This document shows positions 1 to 8,805 of a stretch of 64,000 nucleotides of DNA, piece by piece (position 1 is the stretch's first letter; every line of letters begins with the position of its first letter). The translations under genes were made by a program, and so were the position numbers. The notes under the pieces are model-generated. The model was not told the DNA's origin. It was given only the letters and a program-made list of their open reading frames with translations, and did no database searches. The DNA lies in contig NZ_JAYFUM010000004.1 of assembly GCF_034929435.1 (NCBI RefSeq), positions 53,117 through 117,116 on the forward strand, read 5' to 3'. The DNA comes from Arcicella rigui (lineage in GTDB: Bacteria > Bacteroidota > Bacteroidia > Cytophagales > Spirosomataceae).

Positions 1-142
1 TATCAAAACATAAAGAGGAATCCATGAATTTCTACCTGAAATCCATTCCATAATGGGATCTAAAGTTGAATTATGTAATGAATTTAACCAAAGAAAAAGG
101 TAGGTATCAAGTTGGTTCATCTGTTTATGGATTGAAAGTTTA

Positions 143-1114
143 TTAAAAATTCATTCTTTCTCTTACTCGCTCAATGGTTGTTTTGGCAATTACTTCTGCT
201 TTGGCTTCCCCTTCTTGTAGTTTTTGCTCTAATTCTGGAATATTATTCATGTAATAATTGAATAATTCTCTTTCCTTGGCAAATTCACGAACCAAAACAC
301 TGTGTAAAGCTTGCTTGGCATGACCATAACCGTACCCTCCTGCCAAGTAATTGGCTCTCATTTCTTCAATCTCTGCCTCAGTAGCCACTAATGAGTATAG
401 TTTGAAGACATTATCTGTATCAGGATTTTTGGGTTCTTCTAAAGGCGTTGTATCGGTCACAATCTTCTTGACAGATTTCAATAAATCTTTTTCATTCAAG
501 AATATGTCAATATAATTACCGTAAGATTTAGACATTTTTTGTCCATCTGTTCCGGGAATTACCATGACAGTTTCATCAATTTTGGCTTCTGGCAACAGTA
601 AAGTACCTTCGCCATAAATATTATTGAAAGTAACACCCAAATCACGTGTCATTTCTAAGTGCTGACGCTGGTCTTTTCCTACTGGAACAAGGTGAGCGTC
701 GTAAAGCATAATATCTGCCGCTTGTAACACTGGATAAGTAAACAAACCCGCATTTACACTGGCTAATTTTTCTGATTTTTCTTTAAAACTATGACCGTTC
801 GCCAACATTGGGAACGGGGTTACGCAACTTAAATACCACATCAATTCGGTGTGATAACCTGCTAATTTAGATTGACGATAAAAGAAGTTTTTGTCTGCAT
901 CAAATCCACAAGCTAACCAAGCTGCTGCAATCGCATAAGTATTTTCACGAAGTTGTTTTCCGTCTTTTAAGGAAGTAAGTGTATGTAAATCGGCAATGAA
1001 TAAAAAGGATTCATTAGCTGGATTTTTTGATAATTCGATGGCTGGACGAATAGCACCGAGTACATTACCTAAATGTGGTCTGCCTGATGCTTGTATGCCT
1101 GTTAGAATTCGCAT
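143..1114 (-). CDS. trpS: Tryptophan--tRNA ligase
   Basis: Class I aminoacyl-tRNA synthetase that charges tRNA-Trp in the cytoplasm. At 323 residues it has the usual bacterial TrpS length. The HIGH-like signature appears as GRPHLGN near residue 12 and the KMSKS loop as QKMSKSYGN near residue 190, with PGTDGQ just before it. The start is the ATG next to the typical N-terminus MRILTGIQASGRPHLGN. It stands alone on the minus strand; nothing recognisable lies in the 142 bases after its stop, and the next gene upstream is divergent. Identification is secure from both catalytic motifs. Confidence 0.97.
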   Translation of the reverse strand: MRILTGIQASGRPHLGNVLGAIRPAIELSKNPANESFLFIADLHTLTSLKDGKQLRENTYAIAAAWLACGFDADKNFFYRQSKLAGYHTELMWYLSCVTPFPMLANGHSFKEKSEKLASVNAGLFTYPVLQAADIMLYDAHLVPVGKDQRQHLEMTRDLGVTFNNIYGEGTLLLPEAKIDETVMVIPGTDGQKMSKSYGNYIDIFLNEKDLLKSVKKIVTDTTPLEEPKNPDTDNVFKLYSLVATEAEIEEMRANYLAGGYGYGHAKQALHSVLVREFAKERELFNYYMNNIPELEQKLQEGEAKAEVIAKTTIERVRERMNF

Positions 1115-1414
1115 TTGTTGGGAGTATTTTTTTATAAATTAGATTCTGTAAAATGAATATTCATGATTTAATAAGAGGGTTTTATCCATAAGTAATTCAT
1201 TATCAAAAAAATTATAAGACTAATTACTAATTACTATTCTCTAATCACCACTTATAAAGCTTACTAACGCTCAATTTTAAAATGTCTTTATTTTACAAAA
1301 TTGAGTAAAATCCTTGAATTCCTCAAATCAAGCTTCACTGATTTTATGTAACTTCACGAATTAAGCCCTGAAACTTTGGCTTCCTTTTTTCATTTTCATA
1401 ACTAAAATCTAACA
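1115..1414. other. Intergenic region between divergent trpS and DUF2461 gene
   Basis: AT-rich 300-base divergent spacer with no plausible gene. It should hold promoters for both flanking genes, but I see no exact TAnnTTTG box. The only structure seen is a 9-bp inverted repeat (CTCAATTTT at 1270-1278, AAAATTGAG at 1297-1305), of unknown meaning. Confidence 0.4.
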
Positions 1415-2098
1415 ATGGCGATTCAACCCTCTACTTTCGATTACCTCAATTTGTTGAAAGAAAATAATACTCGTGAATGGTTTCATGCCAATAAAAAAAC
1501 TTACGATGGAGTAAAAGCCAATTTTGAAGAAACAATAAAAGCTTTGATAGAAAGTATTGGTACTTTTGAAGATATGCGTGGCGTGGAAGTAAAAGACTGT
1601 AATTATCGTATTGCTCGTGATGTTCGCTTTAGTAAAGATAAAGCTCCTTATAAAACTTGGCTTTCGGCAAGTTTTTCAGAAGGTGGCAGAAAATCAGGGA
1701 AAATGGATTATTACTTGCACATTCAAGACGGAGAGTCTTTTTTGGGTGGAGGAATGTACTCGCCTACACCTGAGCAATTAGCTAAACTTCGTCAAGAAAT
1801 TGACTACAATGCTCAAGAATTAAAAGATATTATTTACAATCCAAAATTTATAGAAGTTTTTGGCGAAGCCGAAGGCGAGTCTGTAAAATCTGCTCCAAAA
1901 GGTTATGCTAAAGACCATCCCGAAATTGAATTACTCCGTAAAAAACAATTATTCTTTTGGCATAAATTCACCAATGAAGAGGTTTGTTCAGAAAACTTTG
2001 TAAAACAAGTAAGTGACGTTTGTTTTACTTTAAAACCTTTTTTAGATTTTCTGAACTATGTGTTTTTCAGTGAACAAGAACCAACTATTATTTTGTAA
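1415..2098 (+). CDS. DUF2461 family protein
   Basis: A 227-residue cytoplasmic protein of the DUF2461 (TIGR02453) family, whose molecular function is not established. The family pattern is visible in order: an N-terminal FDYLNLLKENNTREWFHANK segment, the motif YRIARDVRFSKDKAPYKTW around residues 65-84, and a conserved LHIQDGESFLGGGMY stretch near residue 100. The length matches the family. No signal peptide or membrane segment is present. The 3' end overlaps the convergent phosphatase gene by 11 bases, so the two transcripts collide tail to tail. Confidence 0.9.
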   Translation: MAIQPSTFDYLNLLKENNTREWFHANKKTYDGVKANFEETIKALIESIGTFEDMRGVEVKDCNYRIARDVRFSKDKAPYKTWLSASFSEGGRKSGKMDYYLHIQDGESFLGGGMYSPTPEQLAKLRQEIDYNAQELKDIIYNPKFIEVFGEAEGESVKSAPKGYAKDHPEIELLRKKQLFFWHKFTNEEVCSENFVKQVSDVCFTLKPFLDFLNYVFFSEQEPTIIL

Positions 2099-3227
2099 AA
2101 GCCAAATCTGCGGAGGATTTTAAAGTATATTGAGCAATTACTGGAAAATGGTCGGACATGGTAATATCTGAAAGTGTATGACAAGACTGTACATTCCATT
2201 CTGAACTAAAAAACTGCTGGTCGATGCGTACACAGTAAGGTTGGCGATTAAGTGTAAAACCCAAACCTTTTCCTACTTCTTCAAAAGCATTTTTAAAATT
2301 CAAACTTAATTTTCCGTAAGCAAAACCAAAGGGGGTTTCGTTGAAATCCCCGCAAATAATTACAGGATATTTGCTGCCAGTTACATACGATTCTACTTCT
2401 TTCAATTGTTCGTTTCTGTATTCAAAACCTACTTTCAATTTATCAAAGCTATCGGCGATTTCACGACAAAAAAGTAAAAACTCTCCTTTTTTTAAAGCTT
2501 CAATACTTTGGTTGATTCTTACGCCCATCGACCATAAGTGTGCATTTACTACTCTAACGGTATCGTTTCCGTAAACGATGTCAGCACAAATAAAACCATT
2601 GATTTTAGGCCCGTAGGCTTTATCCCAAATTTTTCCGTATTGTCGAACAATTGGAAATTGAGAAAACATTGCCAAACCAACCGAACGGTTTTCTTCAAAC
2701 TTAGTTAATCTTTCAACTTTATGCTGATATAATTTTTCCAGATTTTCGTTGGGAGAATACTCTTGAAAACAAGCAATATCCGACTTTAATGCCGCCCATT
2801 TGTTGGTTTTATCACCTGAAAAACATTCACCATTAAAACTCAGTACTTTTAATGAATTAATGGTACTTATATTTTCAGATTCAGTATTTGTGCCTATCAA
2901 TCTTTTCAAAATCGGTAAACTCATCAACAGCCAAATGAACCCAATCGTTGCTACTACTTTTTGTTTTTTGAAAAGCAAATAAATACTGGCAATAAAACCC
3001 AAAAGAATCGCTATTGGCAAACTCATCATGATAAATCCTGTTGTCCAATGGTCGAAGATGGGATAATGACAAAATGACATTGTGACAAACAAGTACAAAA
3101 TCGTAGTGTACGAACGTGGATATTCTTTGAAGAAGGCAAAGCCCATTCTAAATCCTTCGAGCATACTGCTGATAATTTTGAAAGGTATCAACAGAAAAAT
3201 AAGTATGAAGCGACTGTAAATAACCAT
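2088..3227 (-). CDS. Membrane-anchored endonuclease/exonuclease/phosphatase family protein
   Basis: A 379-residue protein with an N-terminal membrane part of about three hydrophobic helices (residues 5-20, 40-55 and 65-105), then an EEP (DNase I-like) domain. Visible EEP motifs are FNGECFSGD near residue 130, CFQEYSP, VVNAHLWSMG, the CGDFNETPFG metal-binding motif, and the terminal SDHFPVIAQY with the catalytic Asp-His. The fold hydrolyses phosphodiesters in nucleic acids or lipids; the substrate here is unknown. The arrangement of membrane helices plus EEP domain is common in Bacteroidota. It overlaps the convergent DUF2461 gene by 11 bases. Confidence 0.88.
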   Translation of the reverse strand: MVIYSRFILIFLLIPFKIISSMLEGFRMGFAFFKEYPRSYTTILYLFVTMSFCHYPIFDHWTTGFIMMSLPIAILLGFIASIYLLFKKQKVVATIGFIWLLMSLPILKRLIGTNTESENISTINSLKVLSFNGECFSGDKTNKWAALKSDIACFQEYSPNENLEKLYQHKVERLTKFEENRSVGLAMFSQFPIVRQYGKIWDKAYGPKINGFICADIVYGNDTVRVVNAHLWSMGVRINQSIEALKKGEFLLFCREIADSFDKLKVGFEYRNEQLKEVESYVTGSKYPVIICGDFNETPFGFAYGKLSLNFKNAFEEVGKGLGFTLNRQPYCVRIDQQFFSSEWNVQSCHTLSDITMSDHFPVIAQYTLKSSADLAFTK

Positions 3228-3290
3228 TGTATGCTTTTTTTTGATAAAATAATTAAAAGTCTTTCAAAACTGACCCTCTAAGAAAAACGA

Positions 3291-3315
3291 AGGCGAAGTT
3301 TTTAATACTTCGCCT
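3291..3315 (-). terminator. Terminator after the coiled-coil membrane protein gene
   Basis: Inverted repeat AGGCGAAGT / ACTTCGCCT with a 7-base loop. Read on the minus strand the hairpin is followed by TCGTTTTTC. It lies 22 bases after the stop of the gene ending at 3337, so it fits a factor-independent terminator for it. Confidence 0.7.
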
Positions 3316-3336
3316 CATTTGTTGGGTTTTATTTTT

Positions 3337-4278
3337 CTACTTTACTTCAAAAGAGCCATTGCCAATTTTAAAGCCTTCTGAGTATAATTCGATACTGTAT
3401 TTACCGGCTTGATACTGAGAGCTTTTTCCGTAAACAATGTCCACTTTTTGGTCGTTGTTTTCAAATAAAACACCTTGTTTGAAGCTGTACCCTAATTCTT
3501 TTCCGTCGTAGTTTAAAGTACCTGCACTACCGTCTTCGCTGATAACAGCTCCGTTTTGGTCGATTACTCTAACGAAAATATCTTTGATGTTTTTCTCAGC
3601 CACTGGGTTTGAAGGCATAATAAACGAAATTTTCAACTTACTGATTTTTGATGCTTTGAATACTCCGCCGTCACGCACTTTACCATTTGAAGCCAAAGCA
3701 TATACTTGTACGTTGATGGCTTTCATGGCTTTAGCGATAGAAACTTTCTGTTTTAACTCATCGTTTTGTGAAGAAAAGTCAGAAACGGTTTTAGTAAGTG
3801 TTGCTTTCTCTGATTTCAATCCTGTGTTTTCAGAAATTACTTTTTCTTTTTCTTCTTCTAACAATTTAGCACGAGCAATCAAATCTCCATTTTCAGATTT
3901 AAGTCTTGTAATTTCGTCATCTTTGATTTCCAAGAATGCCTCGTACTCTTTAATCATTGAGTCGTATTTCTGAACAGAAAAATTCAAATCTGATTTCAAT
4001 TTTTTCTTGTCGCCTTCCAAACGAAGTTTAACGGCTTCCAATTCAGCTATGTCACCACCAAGTTTTTTAATTTCTTCAATTTTTACATTAAGTACTGTTG
4101 AAATTGAATCTAATTTGATTTGTGCTGTTGAAAGTTGCTCTACTTTGGTTGTTAATGACTGTTGAAGCTCGAAGGTTTCGTTTCTTGCCCCCATGAATAA
4201 GTAAGTCAATAAAGCAACAATACCCACCAATACTCCAATGGCAATTTTCAATAATCCTTGATTGTTGTTAGTTTCCAT
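3337..4278 (-). CDS. Conserved membrane-anchored coiled-coil protein
   Basis: Function unknown. The 313-residue protein has a single N-terminal transmembrane helix (about residues 10-28, LLKIAIGVLVGIVALLTYLF), a long heptad-rich coiled coil (about 35-185, rich in Lys, Glu and Leu), and a C-terminal globular part of about 120 residues rich in beta strands (NVQVYALASNG to the end) that could be an immunoglobulin-like fold. The topology suggests an inner-membrane anchor with the coiled coil and C-terminal domain outside the cytoplasm. Proteins of this build are common in Cytophagales. It has its own hairpin terminator and a separate promoter region of about 100 bases downstream of the histidine kinase pair. 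Confidence 0.75.
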   Translation of the reverse strand: METNNNQGLLKIAIGVLVGIVALLTYLFMGARNETFELQQSLTTKVEQLSTAQIKLDSISTVLNVKIEEIKKLGGDIAELEAVKLRLEGDKKKLKSDLNFSVQKYDSMIKEYEAFLEIKDDEITRLKSENGDLIARAKLLEEEKEKVISENTGLKSEKATLTKTVSDFSSQNDELKQKVSIAKAMKAINVQVYALASNGKVRDGGVFKASKISKLKISFIMPSNPVAEKNIKDIFVRVIDQNGAVISEDGSAGTLNYDGKELGYSFKQGVLFENNDQKVDIVYGKSSQYQAGKYSIELYSEGFKIGNGSFEVK

Positions 4279-4380
4279 AGCTATTTTATTTGAGATTAAT
4301 TAATTTTTTGATGACACAAAGTAAGTACTCTTATCTTAAAGAGGAGTTAAAACGACCTTAATTTTACCTTAAAATTACAT

Positions 4381-5754
4381 TTAGGCTTTTGGGAAGTTCA
4401 ATATGAAACGAGTACCTGACTGATTGGAGCTTACAGAAATTTGCCCTTTATGAAGCTGAGTGACCTGTGCGACTATCGCCAAACCTACTCCATGCCCTTT
4501 TGTAGCTTGGGCTGTGGCGTTACTTCTGTAAAATGGATGAAAGATAAAGGGGATTTCTGCTTCTGGAATGATTGGGCCTTCATCAAAAAATGAAATATTG
4601 ATACCTTCTTGATTGGCGATAAAATCAACGACAGCCGATTTAGTAAAAGAAAATTTACAGGCATTGTCCATCAAATTCATTAGTACAACTTTTAATGAAG
4701 CTTCGTTGCCATAAAGAATCAAGGATTCTTCATCTTCGGGAAAATCTAAGAAATTAATCTGTACTTGATAATCTTCGTGCCATTTGATGAGTTGCTCTTT
4801 GGTTTCCCAGAGTAATTCGTCCATTCTGATTGGCGATTTTTGTACTGATTCAGAAGTAATAATGGTATTTGCTAAATTCAAAAGTGTGTTCGTCAATTGA
4901 ATTAAAGTACGAGTATCTTCTTTGAGCGAAAGTAAACTTTGTTCATATACTTCTGGACTACGTTTTTGCATCAAGGCGATGTCTATCTGCGTAAAAATCT
5001 TTGTCAAAGGATTTTTTAATTCATGCGAAACATTGGCGATAAACATTTTCTGGATATTCAAAGCTTCTTCAATTCTATCCAATAACTGATTAAAAGTATT
5101 GACAAGTAAGCCAATTTCATCCGAGCGATTGGGGTGTTCTACTCTTTTGGCGATATAATCAGGAAAGATTCCGTTTACTTGTTTAATAATTCCCGACATA
5201 GGTGCTAAGGCTCTATCAGCAAAAAACCAGCCCGACAAACCCAAGAGTAAAATGCCTGCCAATATCATTACCATCAAAATTTTTCTTAAATCTTGTAAAG
5301 CCACCATGCCGTTGGTGTCTATGGCACTCACAAAAATCAAATAATTGGACTTCCCTTTTTTATAATACGTTCCTAATATATAATACTCTCCAAGTTCAGT
5401 GTAGGTAGTTTTTCTATCTACTTTCATTTTGGAGATGAGCGATTGATAAGAAATACTCTGAGAAGACGACGAATTAAATACTTGTTTCATCGAGTCGATG
5501 TCGTAAATAACAACACTTTCTTGTGTAAGTAATTCTTTGTCTGAAATATTAACTAATTTGGTAATGGTTGAATTGGTCGCTTGTAGGTCAAAAAGCAGTG
5601 TAGTGGTAGTAGTAGTACGGTCTTTTAGACGGATAAAAAAACGTTTTTCAAGGTAGAGTTTACTAAAAAAGTAAACGCCTACCGAAAAAAGTAAGAGAAT
5701 GGCCGTTACTAAAGCCATGAATTGATACGTAAGCCTTGAGCGAATATTTAGCAT
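4381..5754 (-). CDS. Sensor histidine kinase
   Basis: A 457-residue inner-membrane kinase. Two transmembrane helices (about 12-31 and 158-178) flank a periplasmic sensor of about 125 residues with no domain I recognise. Then come HAMP (about 180-232), a HisKA domain with the phosphate-accepting His244 in VSHELKNPLT, and an HATPase domain with the N box LMNLMDNACKFS, a G1-like FFDEGP and the G2 box GHGVGLAIV. It overlaps the response regulator gene by one base, so the two are cotranscribed and translationally coupled. Kinases of this build often sense metals or envelope stress, but the signal here cannot be read from sequence. Confidence 0.95.
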   Translation of the reverse strand: MLNIRSRLTYQFMALVTAILLLFSVGVYFFSKLYLEKRFFIRLKDRTTTTTTLLFDLQATNSTITKLVNISDKELLTQESVVIYDIDSMKQVFNSSSSQSISYQSLISKMKVDRKTTYTELGEYYILGTYYKKGKSNYLIFVSAIDTNGMVALQDLRKILMVMILAGILLLGLSGWFFADRALAPMSGIIKQVNGIFPDYIAKRVEHPNRSDEIGLLVNTFNQLLDRIEEALNIQKMFIANVSHELKNPLTKIFTQIDIALMQKRSPEVYEQSLLSLKEDTRTLIQLTNTLLNLANTIITSESVQKSPIRMDELLWETKEQLIKWHEDYQVQINFLDFPEDEESLILYGNEASLKVVLMNLMDNACKFSFTKSAVVDFIANQEGINISFFDEGPIIPEAEIPFIFHPFYRSNATAQATKGHGVGLAIVAQVTQLHKGQISVSSNQSGTRFILNFPKA

Positions 5755-6434
5755 TATGTGTTGATTTTCAGGACATAACCCATTCCAATTTGCGTATGTA
5801 ATAATTTCAAATCAAAATCTTTATCAATCTTTTTACGCAAAAAATTCATGTAAACTTCTATCACATTTGTACCTGTATCAAAAGTAATATCCCATACTTT
5901 TTCGGCAAGTTCAACTTTTGAAATCACTCTTCCTTGATGACGAATAAAGTACTCTAACAAAGAAAATTCTTTAGCCGTAAGAGCAATTTCTTTTCCTGCA
6001 CGAACCACAGATTTGCTGTCTAAATCCATTTCCAAATCAGCGATTTTCAAAATGTTAGACGTTTGAATACTTCCAAGATTTCTGCGAGTCAAAGCCCTGA
6101 TTCTCGCCATCAATTCTTTAAATTCAAATGGTTTTACTAAATAATCATCAGCTCCGCTATCTAAACCTAGAATTTTATCATCTGTTGTTCCTAAAGCAGT
6201 TAAAAGCAAAATCGGGTAGTGAATACCTGCTTCTCTTAATTTTTTACAAAGTTCTAAACCGTTGATTCCCGGTAAAATTATATCCGAAATAATAAGCTGA
6301 TAGTGATTTCTGGAAGCCAATTGAAAGCCCATCAACCCATCATACGCAACTTCTACTTCACATTGCTGTTCTTCAAGTCCTTGTTTGATGAGTTGGACAG
6401 TTTTCACTTCATCTTCGATTACTAATATTTTCAT
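5754..6434 (-). CDS. OmpR/PhoB-family response regulator
   Basis: A 226-residue transcription factor that is the partner of the adjacent kinase. The receiver domain (1-120) has the acidic pair in VIEDE, the phosphorylated Asp51 in ISDIILPG, and Lys in YLVKPFEF. The C-terminal winged helix (about 130-226) has the LTAKEFSLLEYFIRHQGRVISK element and ends in the typical GMGYVLKI wing. It is the first gene of the two-gene operon; its targets are unknown. CusR/CopR-like regulators of metal efflux share this build, and a CDF exporter lies just upstream, but no link between them is shown. Confidence 0.96.
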   Translation of the reverse strand: MKILVIEDEVKTVQLIKQGLEEQQCEVEVAYDGLMGFQLASRNHYQLIISDIILPGINGLELCKKLREAGIHYPILLLTALGTTDDKILGLDSGADDYLVKPFEFKELMARIRALTRRNLGSIQTSNILKIADLEMDLDSKSVVRAGKEIALTAKEFSLLEYFIRHQGRVISKVELAEKVWDITFDTGTNVIEVYMNFLRKKIDKDFDLKLLHTQIGMGYVLKINT

Positions 6435-6578
6435 AAAATTTCTTGATTTTTAATAATTTTAAGTAAAAAAAGGTAAATGCTTAAAATTAATTTCTTACAG
6501 AATTTCAACAAATTCGGCGAAAAAACAAATAACCCATCAAAAATACACAACGAAAAAACATTAAAAATTTAGCATTCC

Positions 6579-7562
6579 CTAAATCTTCTCAATAAAATGC
6601 TTTTGGTTGAGTGATAAGTTTACTTTGTTCCATTCAATAACCTTAGTCTGTGGATACCAACGAATTGGACAGTCTTCTATTTTACAATATGAACAACATT
6701 CTGGCAAACAAGGGTCTGCATGAATAAAAAACTCTACGCTGGCATCAAATTCTTTTGATAATACTTCCTCAAACTCATGAACGGTATCATGTACTTTTTC
6801 TAAAACCCAATAATTGGGCAAAGTAAGGTGGCAGTCGATATGAAGGTCTGAACCATATTCCTGAATTCTAAGATTATGCACATCAATCCATTCATTTTTT
6901 TGGTTATTTTTTATCAAATCTACAATGGTGTGTAGCGTAGCATCGTTGGTTTCGTCCATCAATCCACCGATTGATTTTCTTATAATTTTGATACCGCTAA
7001 TGCCCATAAAAACTGCAAATGCAATAGATGCCAAACCATCTATCCAAGTAGCTTTTGTGAGAATTATCAACCCAATTGCCAGAATAAGTATTAGTCCACT
7101 CTGAGCATCCAATTTCAAGTGTTTGCCGTCGGCAATCAAAGTCGGAGAATTTTGCTTCTCTCCTTCTTTTTCGATGACATAACCTAAATAATAATTGATA
7201 ATTGCCCCCGAAGAAATGATGATTAGACCAATGTTTAAATCATTTAGTGGCTGAGGTGTAACAAAACCTTGAACGGCATGAAAAATAATAAAAATACTTG
7301 CCAGCGTAATTAAAACGCCTTCTAAACCCGCAGAAAAAAACTCAATTTTCCCATGACCATAAGGGTGATTGAGGTCTTTTGGCAGAGAAGCCAAATAAAC
7401 CGCATAAAACGCAAATCCGCTTGCTACTACATTAATGATGGATTCGAGGGCATCGGTAAGAATGGCACTTGAATACGTTTGGTAATAAGCAATAAATTTG
7501 GCAATCATCAATAATGTACTTAGTACAAAAGATGTGAGTATTAATCTATATTTAGGGGACAT
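6579..7562 (-). CDS. Cation diffusion facilitator (CDF) family exporter with a Cys-rich tail
   Basis: A 327-residue inner-membrane antiporter for divalent cations. The N-terminal part has about six membrane helices; the metal-site motif is visible as TDALES near residue 37 and HPYGHGK near 67 in the first half and as DAQSG near 155 in the second. The C-terminal cytoplasmic ferredoxin-like domain ends with HADPCLPECCSYCKIEDCP, a cluster of six Cys within about 17 residues that is not part of the core family and could bind metal. The gene has its own promoter, divergent from the NUDIX gene. Confidence 0.93.
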   Translation of the reverse strand: MSPKYRLILTSFVLSTLLMIAKFIAYYQTYSSAILTDALESIINVVASGFAFYAVYLASLPKDLNHPYGHGKIEFFSAGLEGVLITLASIFIIFHAVQGFVTPQPLNDLNIGLIIISSGAIINYYLGYVIEKEGEKQNSPTLIADGKHLKLDAQSGLILILAIGLIILTKATWIDGLASIAFAVFMGISGIKIIRKSIGGLMDETNDATLHTIVDLIKNNQKNEWIDVHNLRIQEYGSDLHIDCHLTLPNYWVLEKVHDTVHEFEEVLSKEFDASVEFFIHADPCLPECCSYCKIEDCPIRWYPQTKVIEWNKVNLSLNQKHFIEKI

Positions 7563-7580
7563 TAGTCTATCATTTTGCTA

Positions 7581-7588
7581 CAAAGGTA
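7581..7588 (-). promoter_or_regulatory. Bacteroidota -7 box for the CDF gene
   Basis: CAAAGGTA on the plus strand, which is TACCTTTG on the minus strand and a perfect TAnnTTTG box. It ends 18 bases before the CDF start codon, predicting a leader of about 14-15 bases. It is an inverted copy of the box that serves the divergent NUDIX gene. Confidence 0.65.
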
Positions 7589-7622
7589 CTAAATTCATAT
7601 TTTAATTTAGAACTTACTATCA

Positions 7623-7630
7623 TACCTTTG
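7623..7630 (+). promoter_or_regulatory. Bacteroidota -7 box for the NUDIX gene (leaderless start likely)
   Basis: TACCTTTG, a perfect TAnnTTTG box, ends four bases before the ATG at 7635. With the usual spacing the transcript would start at or next to the A of the start codon, so the mRNA should be leaderless or nearly so. Confidence 0.65.
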
Positions 7631-7634
7631 CAAA

Positions 7635-8183
7635 ATGACAACATTTGATAATCCTTGGAAGACGGTATCGTCTCGTGAAGTTTATGACAATCCGTGGGTA
7701 AATATTCGCCACGAAGAAGTAATTAAGCCAAATGGTGAAGCGGGCATTTATGGTGTCGCTCATTTTAAAACCCATGCCGTTGCTGTTGTACCTCTTGATG
7801 CCAATGGTAACATTTGGTTAGTGGGACAATACAGGTATCCGCTAAATGAATATTCTTGGGAAATTCCGATGGGCGGAGGGGCCTTTGATGTGGACATTCT
7901 GGAATCTGCACAACGTGAATTGAAAGAAGAAACAGGTATTATTGCCCAAGAATGGACTTATTTAGGAAGACTACACACTTCAAATTCAGTTACAGACGAA
8001 GTAGGATATATGTACTTGGCGGAAGATTTGGAATACGGCGAGTCTGAGCCCGATGATACCGAAATTTTGAGTGTTAAAAAAGTAAGTTTAACAGAAGCTG
8101 TGCGAATGGTGATGGATTCGGAAATTACGGATTCATTGAGTATTGCTGCTATTTTAAAAGTAGCACGTTTGAAAAAAGTTTAA
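7635..8183 (+). CDS. NUDIX hydrolase, ADP-ribose/nucleotide-sugar pyrophosphatase type
   Basis: A 182-residue cytoplasmic hydrolase of nucleoside diphosphates linked to another moiety. The NUDIX box is visible around residues 78-100: GGGAFDVDILESAQRELKEE followed by TGI, with the REL-KEE core that binds Mg2+ intact. The N-terminal strand pair (ENPWVNIRHEEV type) and the spacing of a proline-containing loop after the box resemble ADP-ribose pyrophosphatases, so that substrate is the best guess. The LysE-family gene follows after 7 bases and is probably cotranscribed. Confidence 0.9.
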   Translation: MTTFDNPWKTVSSREVYDNPWVNIRHEEVIKPNGEAGIYGVAHFKTHAVAVVPLDANGNIWLVGQYRYPLNEYSWEIPMGGGAFDVDILESAQRELKEETGIIAQEWTYLGRLHTSNSVTDEVGYMYLAEDLEYGESEPDDTEILSVKKVSLTEAVRMVMDSEITDSLSIAAILKVARLKKV

Positions 8184-8190
8184 TTTTTTT

Positions 8191-8805
8191 ATGATATTAT
8201 CGGCGATTGGTTACGGTTTCATTTATGGATTCGTATTGTGTTTTACTTTTGGGCCTGCATTTTTTAGATTAATACAAACGAGTATTGACAATGGCTTTAA
8301 AAGAGGAGTATTAATTGCGGCTGGCGTAACGGTTGCAGACGCAATTTTGATGTTTAGTGCGGTTTTTGGCACAAGCTATTTGCCTACTTTTCAGTACTTT
8401 GATACTACGGTTGCTCTCTTGGGAGCATTGATCTTATTTATTTTAGGCTTCAATAGCCTTTTCAAACAACAAACCCAATTGGTATATCCTGTTACAAAAT
8501 TTGGTTCTTTTTTGTACTATTTTACTTCTGGACTTTTGTTGAATTTGTTGAATCCTTCAAATTACATAGCGGTTTTTGCTACCTCTACTTACTTGTCGGG
8601 AGTAGAGGGTTTTTCTTTAGAGCAAATCATTGCTTTCTTTATTGCGAGTTTATTTGCCACGATGTTGGCAGAGAGCCTGATTGCTTTTTATGCTCAGAAA
8701 ATGAAAAGATTACTCACAGCCAAAATCATGCGTAGAATCAATCAATTGGCTGGAAGTATCTTTATTATTTCAGGTTTGTTAATTATTTGGAAGCAGTTTT
8801 TTTAA
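8191..8805 (+). CDS. LysE/RhtB-family exporter
   Basis: A 204-residue inner-membrane protein with about six hydrophobic helices, the length and topology of the LysE/RhtB amino-acid exporter family. The N-terminal signature is visible as YGFVLCFTFGPAFFRLIQTSIDNGFKRG, with the conserved GP and the GF-RG turn at the first cytoplasmic loop. The conserved NLLNPSNYIAVFA motif in the fourth helix region is also present. The substrate is unknown. It starts 7 bases after the NUDIX stop and its last 23 bases overlap the convergent GH3-family gene. Confidence 0.88.
   Translation: MILSAIGYGFIYGFVLCFTFGPAFFRLIQTSIDNGFKRGVLIAAGVTVADAILMFSAVFGTSYLPTFQYFDTTVALLGALILFILGFNSLFKQQTQLVYPVTKFGSFLYYFTSGLLLNLLNPSNYIAVFATSTYLSGVEGFSLEQIIAFFIASLFATMLAESLIAFYAQKMKRLLTAKIMRRINQLAGSIFIISGLLIIWKQFF

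Noticed and set aside
44..57. CATTCCATAATGGG near the window start resembles part of the CRISPR repeat
   Set aside because: Only about 12 bases match, there is no second copy at repeat spacing, and it lies 19 kb from the array.
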